A stretch of 64,000 nucleotides of DNA from assembly GCF_003387155.1 (NCBI RefSeq), contig NZ_QUMT01000003.1, positions 1-64,000 on the forward strand, in the 5' to 3' direction. Below, piece by piece: positions 26,258 through 33,155 of the stretch. The notes beneath the pieces were generated by a model. It ran no database searches. It saw nothing but the letters and a program-made list of their open reading frames with translations, and had not been told where the DNA came from. Position numbers and translations under genes: made by a program. Position 1 is the first letter of the stretch. Each line of letters opens with the position of its first letter. The DNA is from Roseateles depolymerans. GTDB taxonomy: Bacteria > Pseudomonadota > Gammaproteobacteria > Burkholderiales > Burkholderiaceae_C.

Positions 26258-28732
26258 TCAGGGATAGCTGATCGTCAACCGATACGGCGACGTCGGGCTG
26301 GACCCGGCATAAGCCTGCACCTTGATGTAGACCGTCTGCGCTGCCGTGCCATTTTGGTAGGTCAGCGACTCGGCACTGGTGCCGCCCTCGGACCGGGCCA
26401 GACCCGCGCCGGTGCTGCTCACCACGTACAGGTCGTAATCCACACCCGCCGTCGTCGGGCCGGTCATGTCCACCCGCAGGCGCTGGTTGGCGGCCAGGGT
26501 CACCTTGAAGTAGTCCTTGTCCGAGGCCGTGCTGATGAAGCCGGTGATGGCTGTCCGATTGCCCACCGCATTGGCCGTGGCAATGGTCCCATTGGGCTCC
26601 ACTTCGTCACCCGCATTGACCACATTGCTCACCGTGAAGCTCACCGCTGCCGACGTGGTGCTGTTGCCCGCCGCGTCATAGGCCTTGGCCACCAGGTTGT
26701 GGCTGCCATTGGCCAGTTGCGTCGAATCCACCGCGAGGGTGTAGGGCGCTGTCGTCTTGGTGTCCTTGAGCACACCGTCCAGCCAGAACTCGACCCGTGT
26801 CACCCCGACGTTGTCCGCCGCAGCGGCATTGAAGGTGATGGTGCCGGTGCTGCCGGAGACCGATGCAGTCACCGTCGGCGGTGTGGTGTCCCCGCCCTGC
26901 ACGCCCTGGTTGACCCAGATCGGCGCGGACCACAGCACCTTGCCATCGTCCTGCGTCACCTTCGCATAGTAGAAATGCTTGCCATTGGCTGGCGTCACCG
27001 TGGCCGTGGCCGTGGTCGCCAGGCGCGACACCGTGCCATTGCGTCCTGGCACCCCTTCCCAGATCTCGGTGGACACCACCGTGCGCCCATTGGGGTTGTA
27101 GAAACCCACATTCAGGTTGAGCGCGCCGCTGTTGTCAAAGCGCTCTCCCATGATCTTGCCGTTCGCGCTGAAGATCAGTTGCGAGTTCTTGTCCAGGGTC
27201 GCAAACACACGCCGCGCCTTGAGCGCCTCCACCAGGCTCGCCTTGGTCAGCGGCGTGCCAGTGGGAATCAGCACCGCGGTCCGGTTGGTGTAGCTGGCGC
27301 CCCAGTTGGCGCAGTGGTTGTCCTGGTTGGTCGCCGGGGCCACGTGATAACCCCGCTCCAGCAGCTTCTTCCAGGCGGTTTCGTAAGAGCTGCGGGAGGT
27401 CTCGGTCTCCGTGGTGTTGGACGAGAAGGCGGACGTGTTCATCACCTCGGCCATCACCATCACCTCGTCGCCATCGGCGCTGTAGGCCATGTCGGTGCCG
27501 TTGATGATGAACTGGCCGGTGTCGTCCGGGTGATTGAACTGGCCGACCAGGCCCTGCGCCCGCATCACCGAATACAGCGTTGCGTAATCGCTCTTGGCGA
27601 TGTAGCGGTCGCCGAAGAGTTCATTGCTGGCGTTGTACTCCCACGAGAACAGCTCATTGCTGTTGAAGATGTTCAGATGGCCGCCATTGCTGATGACGCC
27701 CCATTCCATGCCGTAGACCGCCAGGAAGCCCGGATTGGCTGCGCTGTAGTCCGCTGCAATCGTCAGGCCGCGTTGATACCGGGCCTTGGCCGCGGTGGCG
27801 CTGCCCGAGGTGTTGGTGCTGGAGGAGCCGTCGAAGTAATGGTTGTGGTCGGTGTTGGCGAAGAAGTCCAGACCGACATTCTTGGCATAGGGGAACGCAG
27901 CGTCCGGTCCGTAGGCACCGGTCTGGGCCGGCTGCGACGAGCTGCAGCTGCCGATGGCACCGCCGCCGTCCGAATCATTGGTCTGGCCGTGAAAGCTGCC
28001 GTAGTAGACGGTGTAGGGCCAGTTGCCCGCCCCCACCGACGCTGCCAGGCCGCGCACCCGCTGGGTGGCCTCGCCGGCGGCGCCGACAGCCAGCGGACGC
28101 AGCGTGCCCATCGCGATGCTGGGCGGCTTGCCCACCGCCAGGGCCCAGCTCTGGGTGACCGGTCCGTGGCCGCCGCTGGTGCTCAGCGCCAGCAGCTCGT
28201 CAAAGCGCGCGCTGTCCGTCTCGCCCTTGAGTGTCGTGCCGGCCGGCGCGCTCACCGCCACCAGGGTCGCGGTATAGAGGCCGTTGGTGGCGCTGTCGCC
28301 GGGGCCGGCCCAGTCGAGCTTGAGCGTGCGCACATCGCCGGCGTAGGGCTCGGTACCGCTCCAGGTCTTGACCAGCGCACCAGCGGTGTTACGCAATTCC
28401 ACGCGCCAGCCCAGCAGCGTGCCCGCGGGGGCGCCGACATAGTCCAGGCTGACGGTGAAGGTGCGTGCGCCGGTGGCGTCCACGCCGTTGAACGGCACGT
28501 TCAGCGCCGCATCGAATTCGTGATGATCCGGATACTTGGCCGTGGCATCGGCGGAGAGCGCGGAGGCGCGCTCCTCGCTGGCCGCCGCGATGGTCACCGT
28601 GGTCTCGCTCGTGCGACCGCCGCCGCATGCAGCCAGGGCCAGCACCAGCAGGCTCAGGCTGCCCAGTCGGACGCCGCGGGCGATGGAGGACGACAGCGTC
28701 GGCTGCTGTGCCGGGATGTGCTTGAAGTTCAT
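26258..28732 (-). CDS. PHP-type (CehA/McbA-like) phosphoesterase lipoprotein with Ig-like and PPC domains
   Basis: An 824-residue exported lipoprotein (lipobox LALAACGGG near residue 36). The central region (about 235-530) resembles the PHP/CehA-McbA metal-hydrolase family. Candidate metal ligands are in FFANTDHNHYFDG, YGMEWGVISNGGHLNIF, GQFNHPDD and ATNQDNHC. A bacterial Ig-like domain (TPPTVTASVSG..., about 635-725) and a C-terminal bacterial pre-peptidase (PPC-like) beta domain (DEVEPNGTIATANAV, about 730-824) follow. Start ATG 28732 has AAGGAG upstream. It lies 19 bases after the PEP-CTERM gene, probably in the same transcript. Substrate unknown; phosphodiester or phosphate-ester cleavage is inferred from the fold. 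Confidence 0.85.
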   Translation of the reverse strand: MNFKHIPAQQPTLSSSIARGVRLGSLSLLVLALAACGGGRTSETTVTIAAASEERASALSADATAKYPDHHEFDAALNVPFNGVDATGARTFTVSLDYVGAPAGTLLGWRVELRNTAGALVKTWSGTEPYAGDVRTLKLDWAGPGDSATNGLYTATLVAVSAPAGTTLKGETDSARFDELLALSTSGGHGPVTQSWALAVGKPPSIAMGTLRPLAVGAAGEATQRVRGLAASVGAGNWPYTVYYGSFHGQTNDSDGGGAIGSCSSSQPAQTGAYGPDAAFPYAKNVGLDFFANTDHNHYFDGSSSTNTSGSATAAKARYQRGLTIAADYSAANPGFLAVYGMEWGVISNGGHLNIFNSNELFSWEYNASNELFGDRYIAKSDYATLYSVMRAQGLVGQFNHPDDTGQFIINGTDMAYSADGDEVMVMAEVMNTSAFSSNTTETETSRSSYETAWKKLLERGYHVAPATNQDNHCANWGASYTNRTAVLIPTGTPLTKASLVEALKARRVFATLDKNSQLIFSANGKIMGERFDNSGALNLNVGFYNPNGRTVVSTEIWEGVPGRNGTVSRLATTATATVTPANGKHFYYAKVTQDDGKVLWSAPIWVNQGVQGGDTTPPTVTASVSGSTGTITFNAAAADNVGVTRVEFWLDGVLKDTKTTAPYTLAVDSTQLANGSHNLVAKAYDAAGNSTTSAAVSFTVSNVVNAGDEVEPNGTIATANAVGNRTAITGFISTASDKDYFKVTLAANQRLRVDMTGPTTAGVDYDLYVVSSTGAGLARSEGGTSAESLTYQNGTAAQTVYIKVQAYAGSSPTSPYRLTISYP

Positions 28733-28751
28733 GGCAGGCTCCTTGAACGTC

Positions 28752-29516
28752 TTATTGCGCGCGGCGACGGCGCGCCATCAGGCCGACGGCGCCCAGGCCG
28801 GCGAGCATCAGCGCATAGGTGGCGGGTTCGGGCACGGCCGGTGTGGGCACGACCGGCGCCAGGATCTCGGTGCCAGTGAAGCGGACCATGTCGTAGCGAA
28901 TCGTGCCGCCTGCCGCATAGGCACTGGTGGTGCCGGCGTAGCTGCTGGTGCCCGGCGCAAAGATGCTGACCAGGCGCACCGCAAAGCTGTCGTTGTTGGC
29001 CACGCCCAGCACGGAGGAGAAGTCAAAGCTCAGTCCGTTCACAAAGCTGCCCTGCCGGGTCATGCGGTAGGTGGCCGCATCCAGCCAGCTCTCACCGTCC
29101 ACGGTGTAGAGCAGCTCGGTCCAGGCGGACGCGGTGGCGCTGTTGCGCTGGTCGAAGCTGAAGACGATGTTTTCGTAGCCCGACGTGTCCACGCCGAACT
29201 GCACGCCATACACGCCGCTCTGCGTGCCTTGCGGCGCGTAGTTGGCGGTGTTCAATGCCTTGCCATTGGTGATCGGATCGGTGCTGCCGGTGGAGGACAC
29301 GAACTGCGTCGTCAGCGTGGTGCTGCCGCTAAGGAAAGCAATGCTGGCGCCGTTCTGGCTGAAGTCATGTTTGGTGGTGCCCTGGTAGCCGCCATTGGCA
29401 GCGTCAAAGGCGCCATTGAAGTCCCATTCCGCGACGGTGGTGGCGACGGTGGTCTGTGCACCAGCGCTGGTGGCGATGAAGGCGGCCAAGGCCAGCCAAG
29501 CAGGTTTGAAAGTCAT
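28752..29516 (-). CDS. PEP-CTERM sorting domain protein
   Basis: A 254-residue exported protein: signal peptide MTFKPAWLALAAFIATSAGAQ, a beta-rich extracellular domain (about 25-225), and the C-terminal sorting signal VPEPATYALMLAGLGAVGLM followed by ARRRRAQ. PEP-CTERM proteins are processed by exosortase in exopolysaccharide-producing Gram-negatives, so an EpsH/XrtA exosortase should be encoded elsewhere in the genome. AGGAGA lies upstream of ATG 29516. The function of the main domain is unknown; pairing with a secreted phosphoesterase lipoprotein is notable. Confidence 0.93.
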   Translation of the reverse strand: MTFKPAWLALAAFIATSAGAQTTVATTVAEWDFNGAFDAANGGYQGTTKHDFSQNGASIAFLSGSTTLTTQFVSSTGSTDPITNGKALNTANYAPQGTQSGVYGVQFGVDTSGYENIVFSFDQRNSATASAWTELLYTVDGESWLDAATYRMTRQGSFVNGLSFDFSSVLGVANNDSFAVRLVSIFAPGTSSYAGTTSAYAAGGTIRYDMVRFTGTEILAPVVPTPAVPEPATYALMLAGLGAVGLMARRRRAQ

Positions 29517-29904
29517 GTGGTTCTCCTACCCCTAATCGATTTCGCAGTGAATTCATTTGCGCAAACGTTTCCGGCCACTGATTTGCGCAAAGATGTCGAA
29601 CTGCAGCGGACAGTCAATGAATGGCAAGCGCCGGTGAAGCGGCCGGAGCGTATGCGCCGTTGATGACAAGACGGTTGCGGGGAAGCCCGAACCTGGGCCT
29701 CTCCCTCCCCCGCAATTGCGGGAAGGGTTTACGCGCACACGCCCCGCAAGCCGCACGGGGACGGTGCAAACCGCCGTTCCCCTGCGCATGGCGGTGCAAC
29801 GCCGACACGCCTGCACCGGTTTGGAATGCGCGGCTGATTGCATTCAGGGCCGGGCCCGTCATTTGCCTGAAGGCGTGCCTCCCTCCACCGCGCAGCACCC
29901 CGCC
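29517..29904. other. Divergent intergenic region with duplicated palindrome
   Basis: It separates the PEP-CTERM gene (minus) from the flavodoxin-like gene (plus). It holds two copies of TTTGCGCAAA near the PEP-CTERM side; the remainder shows no supported gene, though frames run open through it on both strands. Confidence 0.6.
29556..29591 (-). promoter_or_regulatory. Two TTTGCGCAAA palindromes upstream of the PEP-CTERM gene
   Basis: Identical 10-bp palindromes at 29556-29565 and 29582-29591, 26 bp apart start to start, 40-75 bp upstream of the PEP-CTERM ATG. The first overlaps a second palindrome AAACGTTT. Such paired sites suggest a repressor or activator operator; the cognate regulator is unknown. 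Confidence 0.55.
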
Positions 29905-30972
29905 ATGACCGACATCCGCAAAGGCCAGCAACCGGCTGAACTCACCCGTGAGCAGTTCCACGAGCGCTTCATGCGCCAGTTCACCGACCCGGCCTTTGGC
30001 ACGGAATCGGAGGCCTTGGCCCGGCTGGAAGCCATTGCGTTTGATGCCATGAAGGACGGCCGCAAGGCGCCCATCACGCGGCGGGCGGGCGACGAGTTTG
30101 CCGACCCCAGTTATGAGCTGTCGGTCGATTGGCTGCTGACCCGCGACCGGTTGCGGACGGCGCAGGAGAGATGGCATGAAGCCTCCACCCCGTCGCGGGT
30201 GCTCCTGGTGTGCGGCAGTGACCGCAATGACGGCACCTGCCCCGGCGAAATCTCCAAGACCTGGCGCATGACCCAGATCGCCAAGGACCAGTTGTCCGCC
30301 CGCGATGTGGAGGTGGACGTGCTGGACCTGAGCCTGACGACGTCCGAATACGGTCGCTCCATTCATCCTTGCAAAGGCTGCGTGTCCACGGCCATGCCGC
30401 TGTGCCATTTCCCCTGCAGTTGTTATCCCAACTACGCGCTGGGCCAGTCGCATGACTGGATGAACGAGATCTATGAGCGCTGGGTGAGTGCGCATGGCGT
30501 CATCCTGCTCACGCCCACCTACTGGTATCAATCGCCCAGTGCGCTGAAGCTGATGATTGACCGTCTGGTGTGCGCCGACGGCGGTAATCCGGACCCGACG
30601 ACCACCCACGGCAAGACCGTCCAGGAAGCCAAGGCGCTGGAGGAGAAGGGCTGGGACTATCCCAAGCATCTCGCCGGCCGAGCCTACGGCGTGGTGGTGC
30701 ATGGGGATGTGGCCGGCATTGAATCGCAGCGCCGCAATCTGAGTGACTGGCTGGACTGGATGGGCCTGATCGAAGCGGGCAGCCAGTCGCGGCTGGACCG
30801 CTACATCGGCTACTACGAACCTTATTTCAACAGCCACGAGGCGCTGGACAAGGACGAAGCAGTGCAGCAGGAAGTCCGCCAAGTGGCCGATGCGGTGGGC
30901 GATGCCGTGGCGCTGCTGCGCCGCGGTGAGCTCAAGCGCCCGGAACGGCGGCCGGCGCCTCGCACGAAGTGA
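29905..30972 (+). CDS. NAD(P)H-dependent FMN reductase / flavodoxin-fold protein with cysteine cluster
   Basis: About 355 residues. A helical N-terminal extension (about 1-85) precedes a flavodoxin-like FMN-binding fold: RVLLVCGSDRNDGTCPGEISKTWRM (phosphate-binding loop region), VDVLDLSL, and GVILLTPTYWYQSPSALKLMIDRL, the typical NADPH-dependent FMN reductase block. Between strands lies a cysteine cluster HPCKGCVSTAMPLCHFPCSC, five cysteines in 20 residues, suggesting metal or iron-sulphur binding. It is not the compact motif I know from iron-sulphur flavoproteins. ATG 29905 starts the protein cleanly; the open frame extends upstream to 29716 in what looks like leader. Electron acceptor unknown. 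Confidence 0.82.
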   Translation: MTDIRKGQQPAELTREQFHERFMRQFTDPAFGTESEALARLEAIAFDAMKDGRKAPITRRAGDEFADPSYELSVDWLLTRDRLRTAQERWHEASTPSRVLLVCGSDRNDGTCPGEISKTWRMTQIAKDQLSARDVEVDVLDLSLTTSEYGRSIHPCKGCVSTAMPLCHFPCSCYPNYALGQSHDWMNEIYERWVSAHGVILLTPTYWYQSPSALKLMIDRLVCADGGNPDPTTTHGKTVQEAKALEEKGWDYPKHLAGRAYGVVVHGDVAGIESQRRNLSDWLDWMGLIEAGSQSRLDRYIGYYEPYFNSHEALDKDEAVQQEVRQVADAVGDAVALLRRGELKRPERRPAPRTK

Positions 30973-31111
30973 CGCGGCCCGTCGCGAGCGGGCGACATCG
31001 GCGCCCGGGAACACCGCCGCTGGGAATGCCTCTTGCTGACAACCCACCATCCACCGGCCGACGGCGCATCAGCGCCCGGCCATTCGTTGACCCAAGCTTC
31101 AGGAGCCTCCA

Positions 31112-31312
31112 ATGACCGCATCCCTGCCCCAGACCCAGGCACCGACCCACGGCTCGGCCACCGACATCGACTACGTCTACCAGCAACTGGTCAAAGGCGT
31201 GGGCCGCGAACTGGTGACGGATGCCAACGCCCAGGAACTGGCCGAGCGCGCCGACCAGGACGGCCACACCATCCTGGCCACCGAACTGCGGGAGTGGCAG
31301 GCCCCCTGCTGA
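31112..31312 (+). CDS. Small conserved-looking protein, unknown function
   Basis: A 66-residue acidic protein (MTASLPQTQAPTHGSATDIDYVYQ... ending EWQAPC) with an excellent AGGAGCC ribosome-binding site just upstream. Predicted mostly helical, no signal peptide or membrane segment, and a C-terminal cysteine as last residue. It lies between the flavodoxin-like gene and the ECF41 sigma gene; no family recognised. Confidence 0.65.
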   Translation: MTASLPQTQAPTHGSATDIDYVYQQLVKGVGRELVTDANAQELAERADQDGHTILATELREWQAPC

Positions 31313-31400
31313 TCGGCGATCGGGCTCACTGGCGCGTGCCTTCGTCGAAGAAGGCCCAGCGCGCCTGAGGGGCAAGACGTGGGGCGCGGTCCGCTAAGCT

Positions 31401-31427
31401 TGTCACAAGCGGACCTCCGCCAACGTC
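31401..31427 (+). promoter_or_regulatory. ECF41-type promoter of the sigma gene (autoregulation)
   Basis: TGTCACA (31401-31407), exactly 16 bases, then CGTC (31424-31427): the ECF41 target motif as I recall it. The sigma-factor ATG at 31437 is only 9 bases past the -10 box, so the transcript would be leaderless or nearly so. This also argues against the upstream in-frame TTG at 31428 as start. Confidence 0.85.
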
Positions 31428-31436
31428 TTGCTTCCC

Positions 31437-32390
31437 ATGGACGACGCCACCCAATCCTTTCAGCGCCTGCGCCCCCGACTCCGCGGCATTGCCTACCGCA
31501 TGCTGGGCACGTCGGCGGATGCCGATGAACTGGTGCAGGACGTCTGGCTGAAATGGCATGAGGCGGACCGGTCCGAGATTCAGAACGCCGAGGCCTGGCT
31601 GGTCACTGTCACCACACGCCTGTCGATCGACCGCCTGCGCACGGCGCGGCTTCAGCGGGCGCATTACGTCGGTTTCTGGCTGCCGGAGCCGCAGTTGGAC
31701 TTGGAGGCGCTCGCCCCCTCCCCCACCGACGACGCCCCCGCCACCCCGGAGCAACTGCTGGAGCGGGCGGACGACCTGTCGGTCGCTTTCCTCGCCGTGC
31801 TGGAGCGCCTGGCGCCGGAGGCCCGCGCCGCCTTCCTGCTTCGCGAGGTGTTTGAGGCCGACTACGCCGAGGTGGCCCAGGCCCTGGGCAAGTCGGAGGC
31901 GGCCTGCCGACAGATCGTCTCCCGCGCCAAAACCCAGCTGAAGGACCAGCGGCCGCGCCAATCGGTGTCGCCCGAGCAGCACTACCGACTGCTCTCCGGT
32001 TTTGCGGACGCCGCCCGCCGCGGCGACTTCGCCCAGCTCCAGGCCTTGCTGGCCGAAGATGCCGAACTGATCAGCGACGGCGGCGGCATCGTGCCCAGCT
32101 TCGGCCGTGTGCTGGCCGGCGCCACCCGCATTGCGCAGCTCTACTTTGCAGTCTGGCGACGCAGCGAACGGGGCGACGCCCGGCAGCGTCTGGCGCTGGC
32201 GCGCTTCAACGGCGAGTGGGGCCTGCTGCGCTACATCGACGGCCAGCTCGAATCCGCCCAGAGCCTGGAAACGGACGGCCGGCGCATCGTGCGCATCCAT
32301 ACCCAGCGCAATCCGGAGAAGCTGCGCGCGATGGCGCAGGCGCTGGCGCGGGTGGGTGTCACAAACACGGACGCCAAAGCGTCTGGATGA
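31437..32390 (+). CDS. ECF41-family RNA polymerase sigma factor with SnoaL-like C-terminal domain
   Basis: About 317 residues. Sigma region 2 (about 8-75: YRMLGTSADADELVQDVWLKWHE, TRLSIDRLRTARLQR) and sigma region 4 (about 110-165: LLREVFEADYAEVAQALGKSEAACRQIVSRAKTQL) are followed by a SnoaL-like regulatory domain (about 180-310). The three hallmark motifs of ECF41 are present: WLPEP in the linker, DGGG (here DGGGI, where DGGGK is usual) and NPEKL (for NPDKL) near the C-terminus. ECF41 factors lack a classical anti-sigma; the fused domain does the control. Next gene is an AhpD-like protein, the usual ECF41 partner. Confidence 0.94.
   Translation: MDDATQSFQRLRPRLRGIAYRMLGTSADADELVQDVWLKWHEADRSEIQNAEAWLVTVTTRLSIDRLRTARLQRAHYVGFWLPEPQLDLEALAPSPTDDAPATPEQLLERADDLSVAFLAVLERLAPEARAAFLLREVFEADYAEVAQALGKSEAACRQIVSRAKTQLKDQRPRQSVSPEQHYRLLSGFADAARRGDFAQLQALLAEDAELISDGGGIVPSFGRVLAGATRIAQLYFAVWRRSERGDARQRLALARFNGEWGLLRYIDGQLESAQSLETDGRRIVRIHTQRNPEKLRAMAQALARVGVTNTDAKASG
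32357..32383 (+). promoter_or_regulatory. ECF41-type promoter driving the AhpD-like gene
   Basis: A second TGTCACA-N16-CGTC (32357-32363 and 32380-32383) lies inside the last codons of the sigma gene, about 88 bp before the AhpD-like ATG. Spacing and both boxes are identical to the copy at 31401-31427, while the spacers differ. Confidence 0.85.
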
Positions 32391-32471
32391 GCAGGAGGCG
32401 CCCGCCCCGGGCCCTCCCCCTGAACCGTCTCCCAGTGGAGACGCCCCTCATCTGCCATCCGGAGTGTTCCC

Positions 32472-32951
32472 ATGACCCAACGCCTCGACTACGCCCGCCA
32501 GGCCCCCGAGCTCTTCAAGAAGTACCTGGACTTCAGCCTCGCCCTCAAGAAGACCGGGCTGGCGCTCGCGCTGCTCGACCTCGTCACCCTGCGCGCCTCC
32601 CAGCTCAACGGCTGCGCCTTCTGCGTCGACATGCATGTCAAGGAAGCCACGATCCATGGCGAGCGCGCCCTGCGCCTGCACCATGTGGCGATCTGGCGCG
32701 AATCCCCGCTGTTTTCTCCGCGCGAGCGTGCCGCGCTGGCCTGGGTGGAGCTGTTGACCCACCTGCCTGCGCACGGCGTCCCCGAAGCGGACTTCCTGGC
32801 CGTGCGCGAGCATTTCAGCGAGGAGGAGATGGCGGCGCTGAGTTTTGCCATCGTTGCGATCAACGGCTGGAACCGCCTGTCGGTCGGTTTTGCGGTCGTG
32901 CCGGGCTCCCAGGACGCGCAGTACGGCCTGGACAAATCAGGACTGACCTGA
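32472..32951 (+). CDS. Carboxymuconolactone decarboxylase / AhpD-like protein
   Basis: A 159-residue helical protein with the AhpD-type redox motif: C48-A-F-C51-V-D-M-H55 in NGCAFCVDMHVKEA, suggesting peroxidase-type disulphide chemistry rather than decarboxylation. The preceding ALLDLVTLRASQ and the C-terminal FAIVAINGWNRLSVGF are family features. It is the predicted direct target of the adjacent ECF41 sigma factor through the promoter at 32357-32383. Probably acts in peroxide or reactive-species defence (inference). Confidence 0.92.
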   Translation: MTQRLDYARQAPELFKKYLDFSLALKKTGLALALLDLVTLRASQLNGCAFCVDMHVKEATIHGERALRLHHVAIWRESPLFSPRERAALAWVELLTHLPAHGVPEADFLAVREHFSEEEMAALSFAIVAINGWNRLSVGFAVVPGSQDAQYGLDKSGLT

Positions 32952-33155
32952 CCGCTCTCTTCGTGAATTCCGTCACCTCTTCGCGCCACCCTGAGGCGCT
33001 CATCGCCCACTTCCCTCTTTAATCGCACCGGCGCCACACGGATCTCGCAAGCCGCCATACCGGCGGTAAGCGCATTTTGTTATGGTGCAGGCGGCCTGAA
33101 CGAGACAGGTCACCGGCGCCCCATCAAAACATTCCATGGCGCTGACGAAGAGGGA

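Noticed and set aside
29614-31050. 478-codon minus-strand open frame
   Set aside because: Antisense to the flavodoxin-fold gene and continuing into its leader; the translated sequence has no domain character.
32989-33155. A riboswitch or small RNA before the diguanylate cyclase
   Set aside because: A small GCCGCC/GGCGG hairpin is present, but no conserved aptamer blocks like those at 10083-10175.
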